In this document: piece by piece, positions 29,416-38,892 of the stretch
Layout: the number at the start of each line of letters is the position of its first letter
Position numbering within the stretch: position 1 is the stretch's first letter
Origin: Acidimicrobiia bacterium
GTDB taxonomy: Bacteria > Actinomycetota > Acidimicrobiia > Acidimicrobiales > SKKL01
Reading direction: 5' to 3'
Assembly: GCA_016649895.1 (NCBI GenBank)
Contig: JAENWR010000003.1
Span: forward strand, 1 to 64,000
Length of the DNA: 64,000 nt
Notes under the pieces: generated by a model
What the model saw: the letters and a program-made list of their open reading frames with translations, nothing else
What the model was told of the DNA's origin: nothing
Database searches by the model: none
Translations under genes and position numbers: made by a program

Positions 29416-30735
29416 ATGGCGACCGCACCGCGTCCCGACCGTCGCCAGGTCCGCCCACTCGACCATCCGCCCAACGCGGTGGTGGCCCTCCCCGGCTCGA
29501 AGAGCTTCACCAACCGAGCCCTGATCCTCGCCGCTCTCGCCGACGGCACCTCCACCATCCACGGCGCGTTGGTGGCCGACGACACCGAGGCGATGGCGGC
29601 GGCCCTCGAGCAGCTGGGAGTAGAGATCGAGCGCCACGACGGCGGCACCCGGCTGGTGGTCAAGGGCCTCGCCGGGGTGCTTCCCGACCGACCGGCGCGG
29701 CTCGACGCCCGGTTGTCGGGCACCACGTCACGCTTCTTGTTGCCGGTGCTCGCGCTCGGCGGCGGGCCGTTCGTGCTCGACGGGCGTGGGTCCCTGCGCC
29801 ATCGCCCGATGGGCCCCACGGTCGACGGGCTGCGTGCGCTCGGCGCGATGGTCGAGGACATGGGCGAGGGACCACCGGGCCACCTCCCGCTGCGGATCTC
29901 GGGCGCCTCCACCCGGGGAGGCGCGGTGTCGGTGGCGGCCGACCTGTCGAGCCAGTTCGTGTCGGGGCTGCTCATGGCCGGGCCGCTCATGCCCGAAGGG
30001 CTCGACCTCACGATGCTGGGCCCCCCGGTCTCGCGCCCATACCTCACCATGACCACCGCGGCGATGGAGAGCTTCGGCGTCGTCGTCGAACGTCCGAGCG
30101 CCGAGCGCTTCGAGGTGCCTCCGACGCGCTATTCGGCGTGCGAGTACACCGTGGAGCCCGATGCCAGCACCGCCTCCTACTTCTTCGCCGCTGCGGCCAT
30201 CACCGAGGGGACCGTTCGGGTGGAGGGACTCGGCCGCGCCAGCCTCCAGGGCGACCTCCGCGTCGTCGAGGTGTTGCGCCAAATGGGTGCCGAGGCCGAC
30301 GTCGCCGACAGCTGGACCGAGGTGCGGGGAACCGGCCGACTGCACGGCGTCGACGTCGACCTCGCCGACCTCCCCGACATGGCCCAGACCATCGCCGCCG
30401 TGGCGGTGTTCGCCGACGGCCCCACCCGGGTGCGGGGTGTCGACCTCATCCGCCACCACGAGACCGACCGCATCGCCGCGGTGGTGGCCGAGCTGCAGCG
30501 CTGCGGCATCGTCGCCGCCGAGACCGACGACGGCTTCACGATCGAACCGGGCCCGCCGCGTCCCGCCGCCATCGAGACCTACGACGACCACCGCATGGCC
30601 ATGAGCTTCTCGTTGCTCGGCCTGCGCGCGCCTGGCATCGAGATCCTCGACCCGGGGTGCGTGGCCAAGACGTTCCCCGGCTTCTTCGAGGCGCTCGACG
30701 GGCTGCGCTCCGTGGTCGGGCCCGACCCGGAGTAG
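29416..30735 (+). CDS. aroA: 5-enolpyruvylshikimate-3-phosphate synthase
   Basis: 439 residues. It makes EPSP in the shikimate pathway. Substrate-binding motifs are VVALPGSKSFTNRALILAAL at residue 23, LDARLSGTTSRFLLPVLALG near 95, SSQFVSGLLMAGPLM near 180, and the late blocks RGVDLIRHHETDRIA and ETYDDHRMAMSFSLLGL. Position 97 of the LSGTTSRF block carries Thr-Thr where many enzymes have GTAMRP, a common actinobacterial variant. It is directly coupled to tyrA, linking two aromatic amino acid steps. Confidence 0.95.
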   Translation: MATAPRPDRRQVRPLDHPPNAVVALPGSKSFTNRALILAALADGTSTIHGALVADDTEAMAAALEQLGVEIERHDGGTRLVVKGLAGVLPDRPARLDARLSGTTSRFLLPVLALGGGPFVLDGRGSLRHRPMGPTVDGLRALGAMVEDMGEGPPGHLPLRISGASTRGGAVSVAADLSSQFVSGLLMAGPLMPEGLDLTMLGPPVSRPYLTMTTAAMESFGVVVERPSAERFEVPPTRYSACEYTVEPDASTASYFFAAAAITEGTVRVEGLGRASLQGDLRVVEVLRQMGAEADVADSWTEVRGTGRLHGVDVDLADLPDMAQTIAAVAVFADGPTRVRGVDLIRHHETDRIAAVVAELQRCGIVAAETDDGFTIEPGPPRPAAIETYDDHRMAMSFSLLGLRAPGIEILDPGCVAKTFPGFFEALDGLRSVVGPDPE

Positions 30736-30738
30736 GGT
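30733..30738 (+). promoter_or_regulatory. -10 element TAGGGT overlapping the aroA stop codon
   Basis: TAGGGT, which includes the aroA TAG, lies 9 nt before an ATG at 30748 that opens a 17-codon reading frame ending at the cmk start. Confidence 0.4.
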
Positions 30739-30747
30739 CGCCGCCCG

Positions 30748-30801
30748 ATGAGATCACGTTCGACGAGAGCGCCCGGGCCCCGGCAGGGGGACGCACCGTG
30801 A
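30748..30801 (+). CDS. Possible 17-residue leader peptide overlapping the cmk start
   Basis: ATG 30748 opens a 17-codon frame (MRSRSTRAPGPRQGDAP) ending in TGA at 30799-30801. That stop overlaps the cmk GTG at 30798 as GTGA, the same overlap used between operon genes here. A TAGGGT -10 lies 9 nt upstream. The peptide is Arg/Pro-rich with no recognisable domain. It may couple translation into cmk, or it may be chance in GC-rich sequence. Confidence 0.3.
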   Translation: MRSRSTRAPGPRQGDAP

Positions 30802-31433
30802 GGGTCATCGCCATCGACGGTCCCGCGGGATCCGGCAAGTCGACCATCGCGCGGCTCCTCGCCGACCGGCTCGGGCTCGAGTACCTCGACACCGGGGCGA
30901 TGTACCGGGCGGTGGCCTTCGCCGCGCTGCGCCGCGGCGTCGATCCCGCCGACGCCGACGACGTGGCCCGCGTCGCCCAGAGCGTCGAGCTCCGGGTCGA
31001 CACCGACGGCACCCGCGTCGACGGCGTCGATGCCACCATCGAGATCCGCGGCCCCGAGGTGACCCGGGCTGTGAGCATCGTGGCCGCGAACCCAGCGGTT
31101 CGAGCCGAGATGGTGAGCCGACAACGCGAGTGGGCCCGCAAGCGCGACGGCGGTGTGCTCGAAGGTCGTGACATCGGCACCGTGGTGTTCCCCGACGCCG
31201 CGTGCAAGGTGTACCTCACGGCGTCGGCCGAGACCCGAGCGGCTCGCCGCTCGAAGGAGGTCTCCGACCTCGACTACGAGACAGTGGCCGCCGACCTCGC
31301 CCGACGCGACGCCCTCGACCAAGGACGCGACGCCGATCCGCTCCGCTCCGCCGACGATGCTGTGGTGCTCGACACCACCGATCGTACGGTCGACGACATC
31401 CTCGACGAACTGGTGGCACTCATCGATGGCTGA
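30798..31433 (+). CDS. cmk: Cytidylate kinase
   Basis: 211 residues. It phosphorylates CMP and dCMP. The P-loop is IAIDGPAGSGKSTIARLLAD near residue 4, followed by YLDTGAMYRAVAFAALRRG, the CMP-binding LEGRDIGTVVFPDA near 115, and the LID-type stretch RRDALDQGRDADPLRSADDA. The GTG at 30798 is the only usual start codon in frame near the P-loop and has AGGGGG about 7 nt upstream. Its stop lies inside plsC (8-nt overlap). In M. tuberculosis, cmk sits between rluB and der; here aromatic and lipid genes are interspersed. Confidence 0.94.
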   Translation: MRVIAIDGPAGSGKSTIARLLADRLGLEYLDTGAMYRAVAFAALRRGVDPADADDVARVAQSVELRVDTDGTRVDGVDATIEIRGPEVTRAVSIVAANPAVRAEMVSRQREWARKRDGGVLEGRDIGTVVFPDAACKVYLTASAETRAARRSKEVSDLDYETVAADLARRDALDQGRDADPLRSADDAVVLDTTDRTVDDILDELVALIDG

Positions 31434-32202
31434 GGATCCCAGCGGCGAGCAGCCCGACCCCACCGACCGGCCACGGCACCCGCCGGTGTCGAGCGCCCCG
31501 CTCACGCGCTTACAGCGCGCCTTCTACGTGCTCGTCCGCACCGTTCTCCGCACCTTCGCATCGATCTGGTTCCGTGCCGAGGTCACCGGACGCCAGAACC
31601 TGCCGCCCTCGGGTGCCTACATCGTGGCGCCGGCCCACCGGTCGAACCTCGACACACCGCTCATGCCCATCATCACCCATCGCAACCTGCGGGCGATGGG
31701 CAAGGACACGCTCTGGACCTCGAGCAAGCTGCTCGCCTGGTTCCTCACCGCCGTCGGTGGCTTCCCCGTGGCCCGCGGCACCGCCGACCGCACGTCGCTG
31801 CGCGCCGCCGAGGAGGTCGTCGAACGAGGCGAGCCGCTCATCATGTTCCCCGAGGGGACCCGGCGCAACGGACCCCACATCTGGGAGCTGTTCGACGGCC
31901 CCGCGTTCGTCGCCGCCCGCACCGGCACCCCGATCGTGCCGATCGGCGTCGGCGGTTCCGAGACGGCACTGGGCAAGGGTGCGAAGTTCCCGAGGCCGGT
32001 GAAGATCGCCATCGTCATCGGCGAGCCGATCCTGCCTCCGCCCCGTGAGGATGGTGCCCGGGTGCCGCGCCGCGTCGTCAAGGAGCTCACCGCCGAGCTG
32101 CACCAGCGGGTGCAGGACCTCTTCGACGAGGCGCAGCAGCGCGCCGGCCGAGGTGACGACATCGTCCTGCCCCATCCCGACGAGCCGCCACGTGAGGCTT
32201 GA
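31426..32202 (+). CDS. plsC: 1-acyl-sn-glycerol-3-phosphate acyltransferase
   Basis: 258 residues. It acylates lysophosphatidic acid to phosphatidic acid at the membrane. The catalytic HX4D motif is in VAPAHRSNLDTPLMP near residue 68, and the glycerol-phosphate-binding motif is LIMFPEGTRRNGP near 138. A hydrophobic N-terminal stretch (FYVLVRTVLRTFASIWF) may anchor it. The first ~30 residues are Pro/Asp-rich. The ATG overlaps the cmk stop. In many bacteria cmk and a PlsC-like gene are adjacent. Confidence 0.9.
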   Translation: MAEDPSGEQPDPTDRPRHPPVSSAPLTRLQRAFYVLVRTVLRTFASIWFRAEVTGRQNLPPSGAYIVAPAHRSNLDTPLMPIITHRNLRAMGKDTLWTSSKLLAWFLTAVGGFPVARGTADRTSLRAAEEVVERGEPLIMFPEGTRRNGPHIWELFDGPAFVAARTGTPIVPIGVGGSETALGKGAKFPRPVKIAIVIGEPILPPPREDGARVPRRVVKELTAELHQRVQDLFDEAQQRAGRGDDIVLPHPDEPPREA

Positions 32203-32225
32203 CACGAGCCACCGGAGGGGGCACC

Positions 32226-32269
32226 GTGGTCGACGTGACCCGCGCCGCGCACCTCCTCCTTCTCATGTA

Positions 32270-32270
<1 letters not shown>
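32226..32270 (+). CDS. leuL: leuA leader peptide with four consecutive Leu codons
   Basis: A 14-codon frame starting GTG 32226 and ending TAG 32268-32270 reads MVDVTRAAHLLLLM. Codons 10-13 are CTC CTC CTT CTC, all leucine. A strong GGAGGGGG ribosome-binding site lies at 32214-32221. It is followed by a hairpin and a terminator before leuA, the standard layout of ribosome-mediated leucine attenuation. Too short for usual gene callers. Confidence 0.87.
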
Positions 32271-34142
<1,872 letters not shown>

Positions 34143-34152
34143 CCCATTCGGG

Positions 34153-35286
34153 TCAGCCGCCTCCGATGACGTCCTCTGCCTCCACGTCAGCGGGCACCTC
34201 GTCGGCCGACTCCACCTTGACCCTCTCGCGCAGGTAGCCCACCACCCGCACGGCGCTGGCCAGCAGCGGCACGGCGATGAACGCTCCCAACACGCCGAGG
34301 GTGACACCGCCTGCGGTGAGGGCGAGGAGGATGGCGAGGGGGTGCACCCGCGTGGCGCGCCCCACGATGAGCGGCTCGAGGATGTTCCCCTCGGCCTGCT
34401 GCACCACGATGTTGAGGGCGAGCACGGTGAGCGCGAGCCCAGCCCCGCCCTCGCCGAGTGCGACGAGCACCGCGAGGGCTCCCGCCGTGAACGCGCCGAC
34501 GATCGGGAAGAGGCCGCCGATGAAGATGAGGATCGACAGCGGCAGCACGAGTGGCACGCCAAGGGCGAGGAGCCCGAGTCCGATGAGGACGGCATCCACC
34601 GCCGCCACGAGGATCTGGCCTCGGAAGTAGCCGGCGATGGTGGTCCACACCCGGCGACCGATCTCGGCCACGTCGTCGCGGTGCCGTTCGGGGGTGAGCT
34701 CGAGCGCGAAGGCCACGATGCGCTCGCCATCCTTCAAGAAGAAGAAGAGGGTGACGATGGCGAGGAAGACGCCGGTGAGGACCTCGAGCGCCGTGGTGGC
34801 CATCTTGCCGAAGCGACCGTCGGTTCCCTCGAACCCCGCCCAGTCCTGCACCTGATCGAGCAGCTCCTCGCCGGGCGGCACCGACAGATCGGTGCGATCT
34901 TCGATCCACACCGCCACCTCGTCGTAGGCGTCGCCGAGGGCATCGCCGAGGTCACCCAACTCGCCGGCGACCAGCCAGCCGAGCGTGCCGATGAGCGCGA
35001 TCGTCCCGACGACGAATCCCACGACGAGCACGCTGGCCACGAGGGCGGGATGCCACCCCCGTCGCTTGAGGCGCTCCGACAGCGGGGCGATGAGCGCCGC
35101 AGGGAACAGGGCGATGACGAACGGGATGACCACGAGGCGGAACAGCCCGAGCAGCAGGACGATGACGAACGCCGCCCCGCAGATGCCGAGGATGCTCCAG
35201 GCAATGATGCCGTAGCGCCGCAGTGGTCCCTCGGCCGTCGACGGAGGGCCGCTCACCATCATCGGTTGTGGGCGGCTCTCAGCCAC
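34153..35286 (-). CDS. AI-2E family transporter
   Basis: 377 residues, convergent with leuA. There are about eight hydrophobic segments, with a soluble region at about residues 115-170. The family signature region includes FLKDGERIVAFALELTPERHRDDV and IVVQQAEGNILEPLIVGR near residue 300. The family exports small molecules such as AI-2 in some bacteria, or acts as a sodium/proton antiporter in others; the substrate here is unknown. The GTG start lies 12 nt after the end of the upstream HD-protein gene, so the two may be co-transcribed. Confidence 0.88.
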   Translation of the reverse strand: MAESRPQPMMVSGPPSTAEGPLRRYGIIAWSILGICGAAFVIVLLLGLFRLVVIPFVIALFPAALIAPLSERLKRRGWHPALVASVLVVGFVVGTIALIGTLGWLVAGELGDLGDALGDAYDEVAVWIEDRTDLSVPPGEELLDQVQDWAGFEGTDGRFGKMATTALEVLTGVFLAIVTLFFFLKDGERIVAFALELTPERHRDDVAEIGRRVWTTIAGYFRGQILVAAVDAVLIGLGLLALGVPLVLPLSILIFIGGLFPIVGAFTAGALAVLVALGEGGAGLALTVLALNIVVQQAEGNILEPLIVGRATRVHPLAILLALTAGGVTLGVLGAFIAVPLLASAVRVVGYLRERVKVESADEVPADVEAEDVIGGG

Positions 35287-35298
35287 TCGGCGGAGTGC

Positions 35299-35868
35299 CT
35301 AGCTCTTGGCGCGGGGGAAGTCGCGCTGGCGTGCCGTGGCCGTCATCGCCCGCACCAACGGCTCGAAGTGCTCGAGGGGCAAGGTGTCGTAGTCGGGGTC
35401 GAACGCCGTCTGATCCCAGTCGTCGGCGAAGCGGGCGGCCAGCTCGAACCAGGGGGCGTCGCGGTAGTGCTCGCGCATGTTCGGGTCGCCACCGAAGTGG
35501 TGGTAGTAGTGCTGGCCCTGGAAGTCCTGGTGCCGGCGGATGACCTCGTAGACCTCGTCGCGCACGTAGGGACGGATGATCTCGGCGGCGATGGCGGGGT
35601 GGTTCGGCACGCTGATGGCCTTGCCGATGTCGTGGCAGAGCGAGGCGAAGACCAGCTCGTCGTCGGCGCCGTCGCGCTCGGCCCGTGTGGCGGTCTGGAG
35701 GCAGTGCGTGAGCTGGTCGGTGCTGAAGCCGTCGACCACGTCGTCGAGCGACCGCAACAGACCGAGGATGCTGTCGGCGACGCGGCTCTGGTTCTTGGCG
35801 GTCTCGGCGCCGATGACGGCCCACTGCTCGGCGGTGGACTCGTCCATGCGTGTGAAGGTGGTGACCAT
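35299..35868 (-). CDS. HD-domain protein resembling the PhnZ/TmpB oxygenase group
   Basis: 189 residues. The HD metal ligands appear as THCLQTATRAERDGADDELV, FASLCHDIGKA and later RRHQDFQGQHYYHHFGGDP. This pattern (H-x-LQ-x-A, then GADDELV, LCHDIG, and HQDFQGQHYYH) recalls the mixed-valent diiron HD oxygenases PhnZ/TmpB rather than ordinary HD phosphohydrolases. No phosphonate genes are nearby, so oxygenase activity is a guess. The ATG at 35868 is preferred; ATG 35847 is an alternative. Confidence 0.75.
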   Translation of the reverse strand: MVTTFTRMDESTAEQWAVIGAETAKNQSRVADSILGLLRSLDDVVDGFSTDQLTHCLQTATRAERDGADDELVFASLCHDIGKAISVPNHPAIAAEIIRPYVRDEVYEVIRRHQDFQGQHYYHHFGGDPNMREHYRDAPWFELAARFADDWDQTAFDPDYDTLPLEHFEPLVRAMTATARQRDFPRAKS

Positions 35869-35927
35869 GGATCCAGTCTGCCCGACGGCGGCGGATCTGT
35901 CAGCGGCACCCGATCCCCCATAGGGAA

Positions 35928-36332
35928 TCAGCCGTGGAGCAGCACCCCGAAGAACAGTGCGGCCAGCGCACCGAGGAGGCCGAGCGCACCTCCGATGGCG
36001 AGCGCCACCTTCGATCGGCCGATGATGTGCACGGCGACGCCGCACCCCGATGCCGCCACCACGAGCAGCTTGATGACGAGGGTGACGTGGTACGCGGTGG
36101 TCCGGTCGCCGACGCCGATGACGAGCAGGTGCCACACGCCGGTGACGAGGAGCAGGGCGAAGCCGGCCCAGGCGATCTGGTTGAACCGGCGGGCCACCAC
36201 GGCTGGCGCCCCGGCGTCGAGCTCGCGCACGGTGGACAGCAGGTACAGCAGCGTGATCTGACCACCGACCCAGATGGTGGCGCCGAGGACGTGCAGGGAC
36301 AGGCGGACGGTGTCCCAGGTGACGGGCAGCAT
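35928..36332 (-). CDS. CopD-like four-helix membrane protein
   Basis: 134 residues with four hydrophobic segments. Conserved-looking His and Trp residues occur in SLHVLGATIWVGGQITLLY near residue 12 and TGVWHLLVIG near 63. The layout resembles the CopD/YebZ membrane domain, linked in other bacteria to copper uptake, or haem-binding four-helix proteins. It lies 22 nt after ispH on the same strand. A TAGACC hexamer 7 nt before the ATG may be its own leaderless promoter. Confidence 0.7.
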   Translation of the reverse strand: MLPVTWDTVRLSLHVLGATIWVGGQITLLYLLSTVRELDAGAPAVVARRFNQIAWAGFALLLVTGVWHLLVIGVGDRTTAYHVTLVIKLLVVAASGCGVAVHIIGRSKVALAIGGALGLLGALAALFFGVLLHG

Positions 36333-36339
36333 GGGCTCA

Positions 36340-36345
36340 GGTCTA
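36340..36345 (-). promoter_or_regulatory. -10-like element TAGACC upstream of the CopD-like gene
   Basis: TAGACC on the minus strand, 7 nt before the ATG at 36332. The final base deviates from TANNNT. Confidence 0.3.
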
Positions 36346-36353
36346 GCGCAGCC

Positions 36354-37382
36354 TCAGAGGGCGGCGAGAACCTCGCTGGCGCTCATCATCCTGTCGTTGA
36401 CCGCCGGCCGATCGGGCACCGAACCGCCGAGCGACAGCGTGGCGACCACGTCGACCGCGGTGAGCAGCTCGCGCAGCGACCGCGGGGGAGGAAAGTACTC
36501 CTCCTCGTCGGTGATGCGGACCTCGTCGACCCCGTGGGCCGGGTCGAGCCGGGCGATGACAGCGTCGACGAGCTCCTCGGGAGCTGATGCCCCGGCGGTG
36601 ACGCCGACGGTGCCGGAGAGGTCGTCGGGCAGCTCGTCGGCATCGTTGATGCGGTACACGCGCGGGCACCCCTGCTCGATGGCGAGCTTCTCGAGCGCCC
36701 GGGTGTTCGACGAGTTGGCCGAGCCGATGACCACCATGGCGTCGCACTTCGCTGCGATCTGCATGAGTGCCGACTGGCGGTTGGTGGTGGCGAAGCACAG
36801 ATCGGACCGACCCGGCAGCCACACGTCGGGGAAGCGTTCGCGGGTGGCGTCCATGACCCCCGACCAGTCGCGGTGGCTGAGCGTGGTCTGGGCGAGCAGG
36901 GCGACGGGGGTCTCGAACGCCGGCAGCTCGGCCACCTCTTCGATGGTCTCGACCCGGTGGATGGCATCGGGCGCCACCGCCATGGTGCCGACCGCCTCCT
37001 CGTGGCCGTCGTGGCCGACGTAGACGATGCGGTAGCCCTTGTTGGCCCGCACCTTGACCTCGTGGTGCACCTTGGTCACCAGGGGGCACACGGCGTCGAC
37101 CACGTAGCCGCCGCTGGCCCGGGCGGCCTCGACGACCTCGGGTGCGGACCCGTGGGCCGACAGCATGATGGGGCGCCCGGGCGGTACGTCGTCCACGTCG
37201 TCGACGAACACGACGCCCAGGTCCTCGAAGCGCTGCACCACCCGCTGGTTGTGCACGATCTCGTGGTAGCAGTACACGGGCGGTTCGAAGGCCCGCACCA
37301 TCCACGCCAGGGCCTTGATGGCCATCTCGACGCCGGCGCAGAAGCCACGTGGTGCTGCGAGGAGCACGTGATCGACGTTCAC
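36354..37382 (-). CDS. ispH: 4-hydroxy-3-methylbut-2-enyl diphosphate reductase
   Basis: 342 residues. It is the last enzyme of the MEP isoprenoid pathway, a [4Fe-4S] protein. The three cluster cysteines are in APRGFCAGVEMAI at residue 15, VDAVCPLVTKVHHEV near 99, and RSDLCFATTNRQ near 197. The substrate-contacting EIVHN, SAHG and SANSSNT motifs are intact. The GTG start at 37382 has TACCCT 7 nt upstream. It is divergent from the DUF512 gene. Confidence 0.96.
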   Translation of the reverse strand: MNVDHVLLAAPRGFCAGVEMAIKALAWMVRAFEPPVYCYHEIVHNQRVVQRFEDLGVVFVDDVDDVPPGRPIMLSAHGSAPEVVEAARASGGYVVDAVCPLVTKVHHEVKVRANKGYRIVYVGHDGHEEAVGTMAVAPDAIHRVETIEEVAELPAFETPVALLAQTTLSHRDWSGVMDATRERFPDVWLPGRSDLCFATTNRQSALMQIAAKCDAMVVIGSANSSNTRALEKLAIEQGCPRVYRINDADELPDDLSGTVGVTAGASAPEELVDAVIARLDPAHGVDEVRITDEEEYFPPPRSLRELLTAVDVVATLSLGGSVPDRPAVNDRMMSASEVLAAL

Positions 37383-37389
37383 GACCCCG

Positions 37390-37395
37390 AGGGTA
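37390..37395 (-). promoter_or_regulatory. -10 element TACCCT for ispH, leaderless
   Basis: TACCCT on the minus strand with a 7-nt gap to the ispH GTG. Confidence 0.5.
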
Positions 37396-37416
37396 CCGAT
37401 CTGAGGCCGCGCCCCC

Positions 37417-37422
37417 TATCCT
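37417..37422 (+). promoter_or_regulatory. -10 element TATCCT for the DUF512 gene, leaderless
   Basis: TATCCT with a 6-nt gap to the GTG at 37429, divergent from the ispH promoter 22 bp away. Confidence 0.55.
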
Positions 37423-37428
37423 TGCGGG

Positions 37429-38892
37429 GTGTCCCGGCCCCGTGTCATCGCTGTGGCCCCCTCGTCACCGGCGGAGCGCGCCGGTGTCGTCGCGGGCGAC
37501 GAGATCATCGCCATCAACGGCGAGGTCCCGCGCGACGTCATCGCCTACCGGATGCTCGTCGACGCCGCCGATCCGCTCCTCGAGATCGATCGGGGCGGGC
37601 TCACCGTCGAGGTCGTGGTGGCCAAGCGCGAGGGCGAGGCGCTCGGCGCCGAGGTGAACTCGGCGCTGTTCGACCAGGTGCGCACCTGCGACAACCATTG
37701 CGAGTTCTGCTTCATCTACCAGCTGCCGCCGGGGATGCGGAAGAGCCTCTACCTGAAGGACGACGACTACCGACTGTCGTTCCTCTACGGCAACTTCACC
37801 ACCCTCACCCGCTTCACCGAGATCGACCTCGAGCGGGTCATCACCGAGGGACTGTCCCCGCTGCACGTCAGCATCCACGCCACCAACCCCGTGGTGCGCG
37901 TCGACATGTTGCGCAACCGGCGGGGCGCCACGAGCCTCCGTTGGCTACGAGCCCTGCTCGATCACGGGGTCGAGGTGCACGGCCAAGTGGTGGTGTGCCC
38001 GGGCATCAACGACGGTGCCGTGCTCGACGACACGCTCGCCGGAGTGCTCGACGAGTATCCCGAGCTGGCCAGCCTCTGCATCGTGCCGCTCGGCATCAGC
38101 CGCTTCTCGAACGAACCGCGCATGCGCGCCCACACCGTCGATGAGGCCGCAACGGTGGTCGACCTCGTCGACCACTGGCAGCAGACCTACCTCGACGTCC
38201 TCGGTCACCGGCTGGTGTTCGCGGCCGACGAGTACTACCTGCTCGCCGACCGGCCGTTCCCTCACGCCGACACCTACGAGGGCTTCCCGATGCACGAGGA
38301 CGGCATCGGCATGGCCCGCACCTTCGAGCGCGAGCTGCGCGGCGAGGTCGACGAGGCCACCGGCCCGCAGGCCGGCTTCTTCGCGTGGGTCGATGGCGCA
38401 CCGGCCGAGGGCTACCGCGCCCCACGAACGGCCGACACCGGCTGCGGAGTGGGGCTCGCCAACCCCGCCGCCGACACCGGCTACCGAGCCACCCGTACCA
38501 CCGAGAGCGCCCCGCTCGTCATCGGGCCCCCTCGCAACGCTCCGATCGCCATCCTCACCGGCCCGCTCGGCGCCAAGGTGCTGCGTCCCCTCATCGACGG
38601 GCTCGGGCGCCCCGACGTGCGCATCGTCGAGGTGTCCAACGACTACTTCGGCGGCAACGTCGGCGTCACCGGCCTCATGGTCGGCGACGACCTGGCCCGC
38701 ACCCTGGCTGACCAACCGGCCGGCCACCGCTACCTGTTGCCCGATGTGTGCCTCTCCCAAGGGCGCTTCCTCGACGGCACCACACCGGCCGACCTGCCCA
38801 GGCCGGTCGAGGTCGTCGCCACCGACGGGCTCGCCCTGCGCGCTGCCCTCGGTCTCGACCAGCCGCACCGATCCCCCCTCGAGGTGGGCTGA
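37429..38892 (+). CDS. DUF512 protein: PDZ, radical SAM-like core and DUF512
   Basis: 487 residues. A PDZ domain (PSSPAERAGVVAGDEIIAIN) is at residues 10-75. The radical SAM cysteine motif follows as RTCDNHCEFCFIYQLP near residue 88, giving CX3CX2C. The C-terminal DUF512 region starts near 210 and includes GFPMHEDGIGMAR and NDYFGGNVGVTGLMVGDDL. An insert at about 325-365 contains two similar ADTG stretches. The family is nearly always next to der/engA, as here, and its reaction has not been established. The GTG start has a TATCCT -10 6 nt upstream. Confidence 0.9.
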   Translation: MSRPRVIAVAPSSPAERAGVVAGDEIIAINGEVPRDVIAYRMLVDAADPLLEIDRGGLTVEVVVAKREGEALGAEVNSALFDQVRTCDNHCEFCFIYQLPPGMRKSLYLKDDDYRLSFLYGNFTTLTRFTEIDLERVITEGLSPLHVSIHATNPVVRVDMLRNRRGATSLRWLRALLDHGVEVHGQVVVCPGINDGAVLDDTLAGVLDEYPELASLCIVPLGISRFSNEPRMRAHTVDEAATVVDLVDHWQQTYLDVLGHRLVFAADEYYLLADRPFPHADTYEGFPMHEDGIGMARTFERELRGEVDEATGPQAGFFAWVDGAPAEGYRAPRTADTGCGVGLANPAADTGYRATRTTESAPLVIGPPRNAPIAILTGPLGAKVLRPLIDGLGRPDVRIVEVSNDYFGGNVGVTGLMVGDDLARTLADQPAGHRYLLPDVCLSQGRFLDGTTPADLPRPVEVVATDGLALRAALGLDQPHRSPLEVG

